Below, one piece after another: positions 7,686 through 17,013 of a DNA stretch of 64,000 nt. Source of the DNA: Filimonas zeae (GTDB taxonomy: Bacteria; Bacteroidota; Bacteroidia; Chitinophagales; Chitinophagaceae); the NCBI RefSeq assembly GCF_014641615.1, contig NZ_BMIB01000002.1, positions 1,364,001 to 1,428,000 on the forward strand. Direction: 5' to 3'. How positions within the stretch are numbered: the first letter of the stretch is position 1; every line of letters begins with the position of its first letter. The notes under the pieces are model-generated. The model had not been told where the DNA came from. It was given only the letters and a program-made list of their open reading frames with translations, and searched no databases. Made by a program: the position numbers and the translations under genes.

Positions 7686-10139
7686 ATGATGTTTAACTGC
7701 AAACCCATTTTAATTGTCTGCCTTTTACTTGTAACGGTTTGCACGTTTACCATTTCCTGTTCAGAACAACGGCGTACTACAGTAAAGAACTATCCTACCG
7801 GTGTACCTTTTGTGTACAACAACAAAATTGAACTGAAAGGAAATTTGCCCAAAGATGAGAAAAAGCGCTTATTAACCGCGCTGGAGAATTACTGGGATGA
7901 TAGTCTTCTGGCCCGCAGGGTACAGCAGTTTCTCATTTACTACCGCCTGAAAGATCCGCCCATACTGGATTCTACCAATATCAGCCGTACACAAACCTTT
8001 ATGAGAGGTTACCTGAACTCGCAGGGTTATTACTCACCTGCATTCAATTCCAGAATAGATACCACGCTGTTTCAAAGGCGGAATGCGCCATTACAAAAAC
8101 GCGCCACGGTAACCATGATTATTGAGCCGGGCAGGAATATGCAAATTGACTCTGTATACTACAGCCTTATAGATAGCAACCTGCAAAAACTGGCGCTGGC
8201 CGGCAGTCGCGACAGCAAGCTGAAAAAAGGTACTCCTTACTCCAAAGAAGTAATAGCGGGCGAACTGGACCGCCTGGTTACGCAATACCGGCAAAATGGC
8301 TATTACCTGCTTACCCGCGATCAGCTGGTGGCAGAAGGAGATACAACAGACAAAGCCTTACTGCAGCTTACAGTAGACCCGTTTGAGCTGGCAGGCAGAC
8401 TGGCTGCAGCAGCAGAACGCAGAAAAAACAATCCAACAGTTGATCTGGCTGTTTTTCAGCGGGGTGAATACTATAAAAGCCATTATAACGACAGTTCGCT
8501 GATAGATACTGCCGCGCTTAAACCCTACCGCATAGGCAATGTATACTACTACCCGGAAACCAAAACCACGGAAATTCCGGATAGTCTTATGAGCAGCAAC
8601 GACTTCAAAACCCTGGAGCGCCGCCAGTTTACCATGCTGTATAAAGAAGGTACTTTTGTTGACAGGCCCCTGCGGGATCATAATTTTCTGCGCCCCGGCA
8701 CCCTGTATAACGAAGACCTGTATTATAAAACCGTCAACAGCTTTTCCAATATCGGTGCCTGGGCAAGGGTAGATTCGCGCAGTGTAATACACGGCGATTC
8801 GGTAGATTTTTACATGTTTATGGTGCCCGCTATACGGCAAAACATTACGTACGATCTGGAAGCCAGTTATAATACCGGAGATGTTATTGGCGCCGCCAAC
8901 AGCCTGTTTGGTATAGCCTCCAGTGTTACTTACCGCCACCGCAACGTGGCACGCCGGGCCATACAGTCTGCCACCAGCCTACGTGGTGGTGTGGAATTGA
9001 ATATTGATAACAGTAATAACGGCAACCTGTTGCAAACCACACAGGTTTCTGCCAGCCAGCGTTTTGTTTTTCCGCGCATCATGTTTCCGTTCAGCGATCG
9101 TAACCGGCACCGGCTGGATGCACGGCAAACCATTTTCAGCATTAACGGCTCCTATACCAACAGAAGAGATTATTACGAACTACGTTCTATGACCACCAAC
9201 TGGGGCTACGAGTGGCGTAAACGCAACCGCCTATGGTCTTACAAACTGTTAAATGTAGAGCTATATGCACTGGATACCCTGCAAGGCCTGCGCGATGCGT
9301 TTGTAACCAACCCACTGCTGCGTACTGCCTTTAACACGGGCTCGGTAGTTGGTCAGCAATTCAGTTATCAGGTAAGCTATCCCGATAAAAACCGACCTGC
9401 GGTTAATAACTTCTTCCGCTTTGCTGCTGAAGAAGCGGGACTGTACATGGCTCCTTTTAAAACCATGCACGACCGTATTTACCGCTACGTAAAGTTTGAA
9501 GGGGAATACAAACGCACTATTCCCTTCCGTAAAACCACCCTGGCTTTACGCACCTATGGCGGTATAGGCATCAGCTACAACAGCAATAAAGAAAAATTCG
9601 GCAATACACTCCCCTTTTTTAAACAGTTTATTGCGGGCGGCCCCAACAGTATGCGCGCCTGGGGCCTGCGGCAACTGGGCTTAGGCTCTTCGCTGTTAAG
9701 CGATACCTCCGGCTCGTTCCGCGACCGTTATGGCGATATGCAGCTGGAAGCCAACGTGGAATACCGCTACCCGGTAGCCACTATGGGTAGTGTACGCATT
9801 GGCGGTGCTTTTTTTGCTGATATGGGTAATATCTGGAATATCCGTAAAACAGCAAGCAACCCCAACAGCGAATTCAACCTGGGTCGTTTGGGAAAAGATG
9901 TTGCTATAGGTGTGGGTACCGGTATCCGGTTCGATTTCAGCTACTTTCTTATCAGACTTGATCTGGGTATTAAACTGAAAGACCCTGCACGCCAGGAAAA
10001 CAACGGCTGGCTCAATCTTACCAGATTTACCTGGCGTAACGATGAGTTTGTGGTTAAAGATGCTACAGACCCATCCGGCCAGCGTACCATTAACAGAAAC
10101 AATTATGCAGTGCAGTTAGGCATCGGGCTGCCCTTCTGA
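7686..10139 (+). CDS. tamL: TamL-like BamA/TamA family outer-membrane lipoprotein
   Basis: An 817-residue Omp85-superfamily protein. The N-terminus is a lipoprotein signal with lipobox TISC (Cys near residue 25), as in Bacteroidota TamL. POTRA-like repeats span about 45-330 (LKDPPILDSTNISRTQTFM, RYVTQYRQNGYY-type helices), and a C-terminal barrel (about 400-817) contains the Omp85 motifs GGPNSMRAWGLRQLG and RLGKDVAIGVGTGIRFDFSY. It should insert or transport material into the outer membrane together with a TamB-like partner. In many Bacteroidota tamB lies next to tamL, but here the downstream neighbour is truB on the opposite strand and no tamB is in the window. The 3' end overlaps truB by 24 bp. 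Confidence 0.88.
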   Translation: MMFNCKPILIVCLLLVTVCTFTISCSEQRRTTVKNYPTGVPFVYNNKIELKGNLPKDEKKRLLTALENYWDDSLLARRVQQFLIYYRLKDPPILDSTNISRTQTFMRGYLNSQGYYSPAFNSRIDTTLFQRRNAPLQKRATVTMIIEPGRNMQIDSVYYSLIDSNLQKLALAGSRDSKLKKGTPYSKEVIAGELDRLVTQYRQNGYYLLTRDQLVAEGDTTDKALLQLTVDPFELAGRLAAAAERRKNNPTVDLAVFQRGEYYKSHYNDSSLIDTAALKPYRIGNVYYYPETKTTEIPDSLMSSNDFKTLERRQFTMLYKEGTFVDRPLRDHNFLRPGTLYNEDLYYKTVNSFSNIGAWARVDSRSVIHGDSVDFYMFMVPAIRQNITYDLEASYNTGDVIGAANSLFGIASSVTYRHRNVARRAIQSATSLRGGVELNIDNSNNGNLLQTTQVSASQRFVFPRIMFPFSDRNRHRLDARQTIFSINGSYTNRRDYYELRSMTTNWGYEWRKRNRLWSYKLLNVELYALDTLQGLRDAFVTNPLLRTAFNTGSVVGQQFSYQVSYPDKNRPAVNNFFRFAAEEAGLYMAPFKTMHDRIYRYVKFEGEYKRTIPFRKTTLALRTYGGIGISYNSNKEKFGNTLPFFKQFIAGGPNSMRAWGLRQLGLGSSLLSDTSGSFRDRYGDMQLEANVEYRYPVATMGSVRIGGAFFADMGNIWNIRKTASNPNSEFNLGRLGKDVAIGVGTGIRFDFSYFLIRLDLGIKLKDPARQENNGWLNLTRFTWRNDEFVVKDATDPSGQRTINRNNYAVQLGIGLPF

Positions 10140-10853
10140 TGCTGCTGCGGGGGCGGCTTTCAATTGCTTCAGATGGTCCATTACCTGTTCCAGGCTCTGC
10201 GCCTCAGTCAGCGAAAACGCACCTATACGCGTACGACATAAGCTGCTCATATACGCGCCAACGCCCAGTTCCTTACCATAGTCATGTGCCAGGCTGCGTA
10301 TATAGGTACCTGTGCCGCACACTACTTTAAAATGCACAACCGGCAGTTCAATACGGGTAATTTCAAAACTGTGAATAACAATAGGGCGTGGGTCTAATTG
10401 CACCTCAATACCCTTACGGGCCGCCAGATACACGGGTTTGCCGTCTTTTTTAATAGCAGAATGTGCGGGAGGCATCTGCATAATGCTACCTGTAAAGGGG
10501 CGGGTAGCATCGTGCAGTTGTTGTGTGGTTAAACCACTGATATCTTTAAAGTTTTCCGGTTCACTTTCCAGGTCATAGGTAGGTGTGGTAGCACCCAGGG
10601 TAAACGTACCTGTGTACTCCTTTTCCATGCCCATGTACTCGTTAATTTTTTTGGTAAACTTTCCAGTGCAAATAATAAGCATACCGGAAGCCAGCGGATC
10701 CAAAGTGCCTGCATGCCCCACTTTCATTACTCCTGTAAGATTGCGTATTTTCTTTACCGCGTCAAACGAAGTCCATTGCAAAGGTTTATCTACCAAAATT
10801 ACCTGCCCTTCCAGGTAAGGCTTCATAGCCTCGTGTACCGGCTTTTGTTTCAT
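10116..10853 (-). CDS. truB: tRNA pseudouridine(55) synthase TruB
   Basis: A 245-residue TruB enzyme that makes pseudouridine 55 in the T-loop of tRNAs. It shows VDKPLQWTSFDAV (21-33), the catalytic Asp52 in HAGTLDPLASGMLI, the LGATTPTYDLESE loop, and CGTGTYIRSLAHDYGKELG, all family signatures. The C-terminal tail (KAAPAAASEGQPDA) is low in complexity and lies in the 24 bp that overlap the end of tamL on the other strand. I chose ATG at 10853; an upstream TTG- or GTG-type extension would run into proS. proS ends two bases upstream, so the two are almost certainly one transcript. Confidence 0.95.
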   Translation of the reverse strand: MKQKPVHEAMKPYLEGQVILVDKPLQWTSFDAVKKIRNLTGVMKVGHAGTLDPLASGMLIICTGKFTKKINEYMGMEKEYTGTFTLGATTPTYDLESEPENFKDISGLTTQQLHDATRPFTGSIMQMPPAHSAIKKDGKPVYLAARKGIEVQLDPRPIVIHSFEITRIELPVVHFKVVCGTGTYIRSLAHDYGKELGVGAYMSSLCRTRIGAFSLTEAQSLEQVMDHLKQLKAAPAAASEGQPDA

Positions 10854-10855
10854 AA

Positions 10856-12337
10856 TTAATAAGCCCTCGCAAACAATACCCGCTGCGTTGATGGGTTTCC
10901 GGTTAATACACACTTACCTGCTTCCTGTTCGTTGTTTAAAGGAATACAACGTATAGTAGCTTTGGTAAGCTCTTTAATCTTCTCTTCAGTTTCGCCGGTA
11001 CCATCCCAATGTGCTGCAACAAAACCGGTTTTCCCGTCCAGGGTTTTTACAAACTCATCCCAGGTATCTACGCGGGTAATATGTGTATCTCTGAAGGTTC
11101 TGGCCTTTTTGTAAATGTTCTGCTGTATTTCATCCAGCAGCGCTACAATACGCGCAGGTAAACCATCCAGGCTGTAACTGTTCTTCTCTTTTGTATCGCG
11201 GCGCGCTACTTCTGCTACATTATTATCCAGGTCGCGGGCCCCAAGGGCAATGCGTACAGGCACGCCTTTTTTCTCGTACTCTGCAAACTTCCATCCTGGC
11301 CGTGCATTGTCATTATCGTCATATTTAACGGTAACGCCAGCCGCCTTCAGTGCAGGTATAATTTCCCCTTTCACTTTTGCGTCAATAGCTGCCTTCTGCT
11401 CATCTCCTTTGTAAATAGGTACAATTACTACCTGTATAGGTGCAATGCGGGGGGGTAATACCAGCCCTTCATCATCGCTATGTGCCATAATCAGGGCACC
11501 AATTAAACGGGTGCTTACGCCCCAGCTGGTAGCCCATACATAATCCAGTTTATTCTCTTTATCGCTGAATTTTACTTCAAACGCTTTGGCAAAGTTCTGG
11601 CCCAGAAAGTGTGAGGTACCAGCCTGCAGCGCTTTACCGTCCTGCATCAGCGCCTCAATACAATACGTATCTTCTGCACCGGCAAAACGTTCGTTAGGCG
11701 TTTTAACCCCTTTAACCACCGGCACCGCCATCCAGTTTTCCACAAAATCGGCATACACATCCAGCATACGCGTAGTTTCTTCTATCGCTTCCTGTTTGGT
11801 AGCATGGGCGGTATGGCCTTCCTGCCATAAAAACTCAGCGGTACGTAAAAACAGGCGGGTACGCATTTCCCATCGTACTACGTTTGCCCATTGGTTTATC
11901 AGCAGTGGCAAATCGCGGTAGCTCTGTATCCAGCCTTTATAAGTATTCCAGATAATAGCTTCACTGGTAGGGCGTACCACCAGTTCTTCCTCCAGGCGGG
12001 CGGCAGGGTCCACAATCAGTTTACCTTTATTATCGGGGTCAGTTTTTAAACGGTAGTGGGTAACCACAGCGCACTCTTTGGCAAAACCTTCAGCGTTTTT
12101 TTCTTCTGCCTCAAACAGGCTTTTGGGCACAAACAGTGGAAAATAGGCGTTTACGTGGCCGGTATCCTTAAACATTTTATCCAGCACATCGCGCATGTTT
12201 TCCCACAGGGCATAACCGTAGGGCTTGATAACCATGCAACCACGTACAGCACTATGGTCGGCCAGGTCTGCTTTTACAACAATATCATTATACCATTCGG
12301 AATAATTATCCGCTCTTGAAGTAATTTCTTTACTCAT
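10856..12337 (-). CDS. proS: Prolyl-tRNA synthetase, type 3 (archaeal/eukaryotic-like)
   Basis: A 493-residue class II aminoacyl-tRNA synthetase that charges tRNA-Pro. The N-terminal catalytic core has motif 1 ([17 protein letters not shown]), motif 2 ([20 protein letters not shown]) and motif 3 ([19 protein letters not shown]). An anticodon-binding domain follows (about 290-400, [10 protein letters not shown]) and then a C-terminal domain ending in the conserved Tyr (VLFARAY). It lacks the INS editing insert of the usual bacterial type. This shorter type is common in Bacteroidota. It is the first gene of a proS-truB transcript with a leader of about 120 nt if the -7 box at 12461 is used. Confidence 0.95.
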   Translation of the reverse strand: MSKEITSRADNYSEWYNDIVVKADLADHSAVRGCMVIKPYGYALWENMRDVLDKMFKDTGHVNAYFPLFVPKSLFEAEEKNAEGFAKECAVVTHYRLKTDPDNKGKLIVDPAARLEEELVVRPTSEAIIWNTYKGWIQSYRDLPLLINQWANVVRWEMRTRLFLRTAEFLWQEGHTAHATKQEAIEETTRMLDVYADFVENWMAVPVVKGVKTPNERFAGAEDTYCIEALMQDGKALQAGTSHFLGQNFAKAFEVKFSDKENKLDYVWATSWGVSTRLIGALIMAHSDDEGLVLPPRIAPIQVVIVPIYKGDEQKAAIDAKVKGEIIPALKAAGVTVKYDDNDNARPGWKFAEYEKKGVPVRIALGARDLDNNVAEVARRDTKEKNSYSLDGLPARIVALLDEIQQNIYKKARTFRDTHITRVDTWDEFVKTLDGKTGFVAAHWDGTGETEEKIKELTKATIRCIPLNNEQEAGKCVLTGNPSTQRVLFARAY

Positions 12338-12460
12338 ATTAGCTTTTCTTTTTTACCGACGATGCCGGCTGTTTCGCCCGCAGTTACCCCTATTTAGCCT
12401 ACCTTTAACAATAATTAAGTGCATTTTTGAGGGGCAATTTGTAGCTTACAAAACAGAGCG

Positions 12461-12468
12461 CAAATGTA
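12461..12468 (-). promoter_or_regulatory. Candidate -7 promoter box for proS
   Basis: TACATTTG on the minus strand fits TAnnTTTG. It would give proS an untranslated leader of about 120 nt. No -33 TTTG is seen at the right distance, so it is a weak call. Confidence 0.3.
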
Positions 12469-12507
12469 GGAAGTTACACGTTATAAACCTTTTGAAAAGC
12501 GAAGGCC

Positions 12508-13254
12508 ATGAAAATGAAATTTATACTCCTGTTAACTACCGCAGCTGCCATATTGGGTGGTTGTTCCGGCACCTACAAATCAAGTCAGACGCCGGATGAC
12601 GTGTACTATTCTCCCGCACGCGGAGCAGAAGAAGGCGCTGCCGGTTACTACGATGAATATACTACTTCCAGCGATGACCGCTACCTGCGTATGAAGGTAC
12701 GCAACCACTATAAATGGTCGGATATTGACGATTACACCTACTGGAACGACAGCCGTATGATGTACGACCAGAGTTTTTACTACAACAACTTTGCAGGTAA
12801 TTACGGATACTATAACCCATGGATGTGGAACAACAATATGTACTACAACCACCCGGGCGCCAACTGGGGCTGGGGTTGGGGATGGGGCAGCTTTAACTAC
12901 CTGGGCTATGGTTATGGCTACGGTGGCTACAGCCCCTGGTTTAACCCATGGTTTACAGTAATCACATATAAAAACCCCAGGGTATTTGGCACTACCAGCG
13001 GTTCGGGCTTAGCAGCTTACGGCAACAGAAACTATAATAACAGCAACAGAAATAATAACAGTAACGATCGTTATTATACGCCCAACAATCAAACCAAGTA
13101 CAACAATAATAACAATTCTGCCAGGTATAACGATGCACCTGTGCGTACGTTTTCACCATCTACCACCCCCAGCAACAGTGCAGGTGGCCGCAGTGGCGGT
13201 TACAATTCATCAGGCTCGGGCAGTGCAGGCGGCCGCCCTCCAAGAGGTAACTAA
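12508..13254 (+). CDS. Tyr/Asn/Gly-rich lipoprotein of unknown function
   Basis: A 248-residue protein with a lipoprotein signal (MKMKFILLLTTAAAILGGCS, Cys19). Residues 35-150 are very rich in Tyr, Trp, Asn and Gly (DDVYYSPARGAEE, WGWGWGWGSFNYLGYGYGYG). Residues 160-248 are an Asn/Ser/Gly low-complexity tail (NNSNRNNNSNDR, SAGGRSGGYNSSGSGSAGG). It is probably anchored to the inner leaflet of the outer membrane with a flexible tail; the role is unknown. ATG at 12508 follows GAAGG. It lies 12 bp before the OmpP1-like gene, suggesting one operon and a shared outer-membrane job. Confidence 0.85.
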   Translation: MKMKFILLLTTAAAILGGCSGTYKSSQTPDDVYYSPARGAEEGAAGYYDEYTTSSDDRYLRMKVRNHYKWSDIDDYTYWNDSRMMYDQSFYYNNFAGNYGYYNPWMWNNNMYYNHPGANWGWGWGWGSFNYLGYGYGYGGYSPWFNPWFTVITYKNPRVFGTTSGSGLAAYGNRNYNNSNRNNNSNDRYYTPNNQTKYNNNNNSARYNDAPVRTFSPSTTPSNSAGGRSGGYNSSGSGSAGGRPPRGN

Positions 13255-13266
13255 CCCATAACAGCT

Positions 13267-14826
13267 ATGACAAGAAATATACATTATGCGGTTGCAGCCG
13301 TTGCTGCCGCTTTTTTTTCAGGCATGGCAGCAGATGCCTGTGCACAAACACCCGATGATGCATTAAGAGCCAGCTGGTTTATTCCCGGCGGCAGTGCCAG
13401 AAGTACAGCAGTAGGCGGCGCCATAGGTGCATTGGGTGGCGATATATCTGCCGCCAATGTAAACCCCGCCGGTATTGGCTTATACAAAACGCGCGAGGTG
13501 GTATTGTCGCCCGGCTTTGTGTTTAACAATACCCGCAGCAATTACAGAGACAGCTCTACCAAAATAAATAAAACGGGCTTTGCCTACGGCCCTATTGGTA
13601 TTGTACTGGGCACCCCGCAAGGCAGGCGCTCTAACTGGACCAGTTCTGCTTTCGCCCTCACCGTAACGCAGCTGGCCAGCTATAACAAGCGTGTATCCTA
13701 CGCAGGCTACAACAACTACAGCACCTTTGCCGAGCAGTTTGTTGAAGAATTATTAGCAGATGGCGCTGATACCCTGGCTGCGGAAAACAACTATATCAAT
13801 GGCTCTTCACTTGCTTACCGCACTTACCTGATTGATAACCGGCGTGACGGCAACGGCAATATCATTGGTTATAAGCCTTTACCTACCCCGGCAACCGGCT
13901 TATATCAGGAATATGATGCCAATACCCGTGGTGGATTACATGAAATAAACCTCGCATTTGCCGGCAACCAGAACGACAAGTTCTATATCGGTGGTAGCGT
14001 GGGCATTCCTATTCTTTCCTACCATCGCGATCTGTATTTTAAAGAATCAGATGCCTCCGGTAACACCAATAATGATTTTAACTATACGGAATACAGGGAA
14101 ACCTTCAAATCTTCCGGCGTTGGTTTAAACGCCAAGCTGGGTGTTATTTATAAACCTAAAGACTTTATCCGGCTGGGTTTGGCCTTCCATACGCCATCTA
14201 TCCTCTCCTTCAAAGATGAGTTAAGAGCCTCTATGAAAACGGATACGGAAGGATATTATCCTGGCGGCGCTTTGTTTGAAAGTTCTGACCGGCTAAACGA
14301 TGGACAAGCAATTACCAGAAAATACAATCAGGTAACGCCTTACCGCATCATCGCCAGCGGTGCTTATGTATTCAGAGAGGTAGAAAACACCAGAAGGCAG
14401 CGTGCTTTCATCTCCGCTGACATTGAATATATCAACCACCGTGGCTCCCGCTATTCCACTTCAGAAGATGACGATCCCGGATTAAAAGCCTATTATAAAA
14501 TGGCCAACGAAGCCATTAAAGGTTATCTGAAAAACGCTTTCAACTTCCGTTTGGGCGGCGAACTTAAATTTGATCCGGTAATGTTCCGTTTAGGCGCGGC
14601 CTACTATGGCAGCCCTTATCAGGATAAAGAACTGAAAGCCAGCCGTTTGGTAACCAGTGCTGGTGTTGGCTACCGCAACCATGGTATGTTTATAGATCTT
14701 ACTTATGCTTTAAGCTGGAACAAAGACGCCAACTTTCCTTACCGCTTAAACGGGCAGGCAAATACGTTTGCTATGGAAAGAAACAACCGTGGCAACCTGG
14801 TGATGACGGTAGGGTTTAAAATATAG
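13267..14826 (+). CDS. OmpP1/FadL family outer-membrane transport protein
   Basis: A 519-residue beta-barrel protein with a signal peptide ending at ACAQ. The conserved start of the mature protein, GGSARSTAVGGAIGALGGD followed by NPAGIGLYKTREVVLSPGF, is typical of the OmpP1/FadL/TodX family (often labelled hemin receptor in Bacteroidota). These channels let hydrophobic compounds such as fatty acids cross the outer membrane. The substrate here is not known. The last strands (NRGNLVMTVGFKI) end in a terminal hydrophobic residue, as expected for barrel assembly. It is co-transcribed with the lipoprotein gene just upstream. Confidence 0.88.
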   Translation: MTRNIHYAVAAVAAAFFSGMAADACAQTPDDALRASWFIPGGSARSTAVGGAIGALGGDISAANVNPAGIGLYKTREVVLSPGFVFNNTRSNYRDSSTKINKTGFAYGPIGIVLGTPQGRRSNWTSSAFALTVTQLASYNKRVSYAGYNNYSTFAEQFVEELLADGADTLAAENNYINGSSLAYRTYLIDNRRDGNGNIIGYKPLPTPATGLYQEYDANTRGGLHEINLAFAGNQNDKFYIGGSVGIPILSYHRDLYFKESDASGNTNNDFNYTEYRETFKSSGVGLNAKLGVIYKPKDFIRLGLAFHTPSILSFKDELRASMKTDTEGYYPGGALFESSDRLNDGQAITRKYNQVTPYRIIASGAYVFREVENTRRQRAFISADIEYINHRGSRYSTSEDDDPGLKAYYKMANEAIKGYLKNAFNFRLGGELKFDPVMFRLGAAYYGSPYQDKELKASRLVTSAGVGYRNHGMFIDLTYALSWNKDANFPYRLNGQANTFAMERNNRGNLVMTVGFKI

Positions 14827-14830
14827 ATTA

Positions 14831-14870
14831 TTGCCCTTGCTTTATATATGTGTATATTAAGCAGGGGCAA
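14831..14870 (+). terminator. Hairpin after the OmpP1-like gene
   Basis: TTGCCCTTGCTT and AAGCAGGGGCAA form a 12-bp stem with one wobble or mismatch, around a 16-nt AT-rich loop, five bases after the stop codon. There is no T-tract, so this may be a 3'-protecting hairpin or a weak terminator. Confidence 0.5.
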
Positions 14871-14959
14871 ATAAGTATGTACTGTTGCTGCTTTCAAATT
14901 AATCCGCTATATTAGAACTGTCCTTTATTTAAGCCTATACATTTCTGAAAAAACCAACC

Positions 14960-15979
14960 ATGACTAACCTAAAAATACCGAGGATAGAATACCTCGATGT
15001 AGTTAAGGGTATTGGCATATTATGCGTTGTTAGCGGCCATATGCTCCATACAGCTTCATCTGTTTTCTATCTGTTTCACATGCCGTTATTTTTTTTTATA
15101 AGTGGCTTTTTGTTCAGCCGGGATGAGAATCAAAAGCGATATGTACGCAATAAGCTTATTCAATTAATAATCCCCTATTGTACTTTTCTTATACTTCTTT
15201 ATCCGTTTTTATTTGTACCTCAACTCAAAACGGCATCTGCAAAAGAAATATCCCTAATATTTTTCCGGGCAATATTAGGCGGCAGAAAACTGGCAGCGGT
15301 ATGTACCGTATTCTGGTTTATTACCTGCCTTTGGGCAACACAGGTTGTTTTCAACTATCTGATCTGTAGATTTTCTATGCAGCAAATACTGATAATCTCC
15401 GGTATATTTCTGGCTTTTGCTTATATAAATGCTACATTCTTTCAAAATGTATACATACCATGGAATCTAAACGTTGTATTTTTTGCCGAACCTGTTTTTC
15501 TGTTAGGGTATTTATTTAAAAAATACGACTTTGCCAATAAGATACCTGTGTGGATATGCATTATTTTCAGCCTGGCAGGTGTTTACCTCAGCAATAAATA
15601 TCCTTCGATTTCATTGAACATGAAAAATGCGCAATACGGAATTCCTGTAGTAAGCCTGTTTTTAAGTATCAGTATCATAATATCACTTTTCTACATTGGA
15701 AAACTAATTTGCAAAGTCCCTCTTTTGAAAAAAACACTTGAGTTACCTGGTGAGGCATCGTTGGTAATAATGTACAGTCACCAACTAATTCGCGGACTAA
15801 TTCATACGTATACACCTTTAAACGCACCAGTTATTTATGTTATCTGTATTATTGCCGGTATAGCACTATACAGGTTGCTGCTTACGAATAAACTGTTACG
15901 AATTTTCTTTCTTGGCTCTAAAAAAGACTTTCAGGAACAGTTCGAACGCACCCCACCCATACAGCTATCTGTTCATTAA
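14960..15979 (+). CDS. Acyltransferase 3 family membrane protein
   Basis: A 339-residue integral membrane acyltransferase of the acyltransferase_3/OatA-like family, with about ten membrane segments. The N-terminal RIEYLDVVKGIGILCVVSGH carries the conserved Asp and His of the family, and LFHMPLFFFISGFLFSR is the second family motif. Such enzymes O-acylate cell-surface glycans, lipopolysaccharide or exported small molecules; the acceptor here cannot be told. The gene is clearly more AT-rich than both neighbours and uses codons such as ATA and TTA freely, which hints at later acquisition. It stands alone and is followed by a small promoter-terminator unit. Confidence 0.88.
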   Translation: MTNLKIPRIEYLDVVKGIGILCVVSGHMLHTASSVFYLFHMPLFFFISGFLFSRDENQKRYVRNKLIQLIIPYCTFLILLYPFLFVPQLKTASAKEISLIFFRAILGGRKLAAVCTVFWFITCLWATQVVFNYLICRFSMQQILIISGIFLAFAYINATFFQNVYIPWNLNVVFFAEPVFLLGYLFKKYDFANKIPVWICIIFSLAGVYLSNKYPSISLNMKNAQYGIPVVSLFLSISIIISLFYIGKLICKVPLLKKTLELPGEASLVIMYSHQLIRGLIHTYTPLNAPVIYVICIIAGIALYRLLLTNKLLRIFFLGSKKDFQEQFERTPPIQLSVH

Positions 15980-16011
15980 AAAGAAAGTTAAAGAATAGAA
16001 AAACAGTAGGA

Positions 16012-16043
16012 TTTGAGATTCTAAAATTAAAAACCTATATTTG
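16012..16043 (+). promoter_or_regulatory. Two-box promoter without an adjacent gene
   Basis: TTTG (16012-16015), 20 nt, then TATATTTG (16036-16043) fits the Bacteroidota -33/-7 consensus. The predicted start is about 16048. The only thing downstream on this strand is an intrinsic terminator 25 bases later, so the product would be a tiny RNA. Confidence 0.55.
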
Positions 16044-16047
16044 GCTT

Positions 16048-16099
16048 AACAATCCAAACACACCTGCTTGACGCCCGTAGCAATACGGGCGCTTTTTTT
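16048..16099 (+). ncRNA. Candidate small RNA of about 50 nt
   Basis: This is predicted only from a promoter (16012-16043) placed directly before a strong terminator (16072-16099). The transcript would have a 24-nt unstructured 5' part (AACAATCCAAACACACC...) and an 8-bp GCAA-capped hairpin with a U-tail. Its 3' end also overlaps the last codon of miaA in antisense. It could instead be only the 3' end of a longer acyltransferase mRNA. Confidence 0.35.
16072..16099 (+). terminator. Intrinsic terminator
   Basis: CGCCCGTA / GCAA tetraloop / TACGGGCG makes a perfect 8-bp stem followed by C and seven T. It works on the plus strand only; the T-tract overlaps the miaA stop codon on the other strand. 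Confidence 0.85.
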
Positions 16100-17009
16100 A
16101 TCCCTTAGTCAGTATTTCTGTAATATAAGCAGCCACGCCTTCTCCATCCGCCGGGTGAAACCAACGCATATCTTCGTCCCTTTTAAACCACGTTAGCTGT
16201 CGTTTGGCATAGTGCCGGGTGTTCTGTTTCAGTAATTCTATGGCACGAGGCAGGTCGGTTTTGCCATCCAGATAATCAAAAAACTCGCGGTATCCTACCG
16301 TTTGCAGGGCATTCAGGTGTTTATGGGGTAATAAGCTGGTTACTTCATCCAGCAGGCCCTGTTCCATCATCATATCTACCCGATGATTAATACGCTCATA
16401 TAGCAGATGCCTGTCCAGCTCCAGCCCTATTTTAATAGTACGGAAGGGGCGGCTTTCTTTTTTACCGCTACGAAAACTGTTGATGCTCTGGCCGGTAGCG
16501 TAGAATACTTCCAGCGCACGCATCAGCCGCTGAGGGTTTTGCTGTTCCGCAGTTTCCCAGAATACCGGGTCTTTGGTTTTCAGTTCCTGTTGTAACCCCT
16601 CCAGGCCGTTAGCCTGGTACAAGTCCACCGCTTGTTGGTGAATAGCATCCGGCACATGGGGTATATTATCCAGCCCTTCGCAAAAGGCTTTAATATACAG
16701 CCCGGTTCCGCCGCACATTACTGCTAGGTTACGTTGCGTAAAAACAGATGCTGCGGCATTGAGCGCATATTGCTCAAATACCGCAGCATTCACTTCTTCC
16801 TGTATGGAATGAGAATTAATAAAATAATGAGGCACCAGCACCAGCTCGGCCGGTTCCGGCTTGGCTACGCCAATATTCAGTTCACGAAAGCACTGCCTGC
16901 TATCCGCCGAAATAATAGCCGTATTAAAACGCTGTGCAATCTGTAGCGATAAAGCTGTTTTACCAACGGCTGTAGGGCCGGCTATAATAATTACATAATT
17001 CAACTTCAA
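16098..17009 (-). CDS. miaA: tRNA dimethylallyltransferase MiaA
   Basis: A 303-residue MiaA that adds a dimethylallyl group to N6 of adenosine 37 in tRNAs reading codons that start with U. Visible are the P-loop GPTAVGKT (about 11-18), ISADSRQCFRELNIG, MCGGTGLYIKAF and LNALQTVGYREF, all family motifs. No ATG is available in frame near the start. The best start is TTG at 17009 (or TTG at 17003), so the gene seems to use a rare start codon. It follows the sigma-54-type response regulator by four bases, which implies translational coupling. A MiaE-type hydroxylase that acts on the same modified base lies at 53302. Confidence 0.95.
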   Translation of the reverse strand: MKLNYVIIIAGPTAVGKTALSLQIAQRFNTAIISADSRQCFRELNIGVAKPEPAELVLVPHYFINSHSIQEEVNAAVFEQYALNAAASVFTQRNLAVMCGGTGLYIKAFCEGLDNIPHVPDAIHQQAVDLYQANGLEGLQQELKTKDPVFWETAEQQNPQRLMRALEVFYATGQSINSFRSGKKESRPFRTIKIGLELDRHLLYERINHRVDMMMEQGLLDEVTSLLPHKHLNALQTVGYREFFDYLDGKTDLPRAIELLKQNTRHYAKRQLTWFKRDEDMRWFHPADGEGVAAYITEILTKG

Positions 17010-17013
17010 ACAC

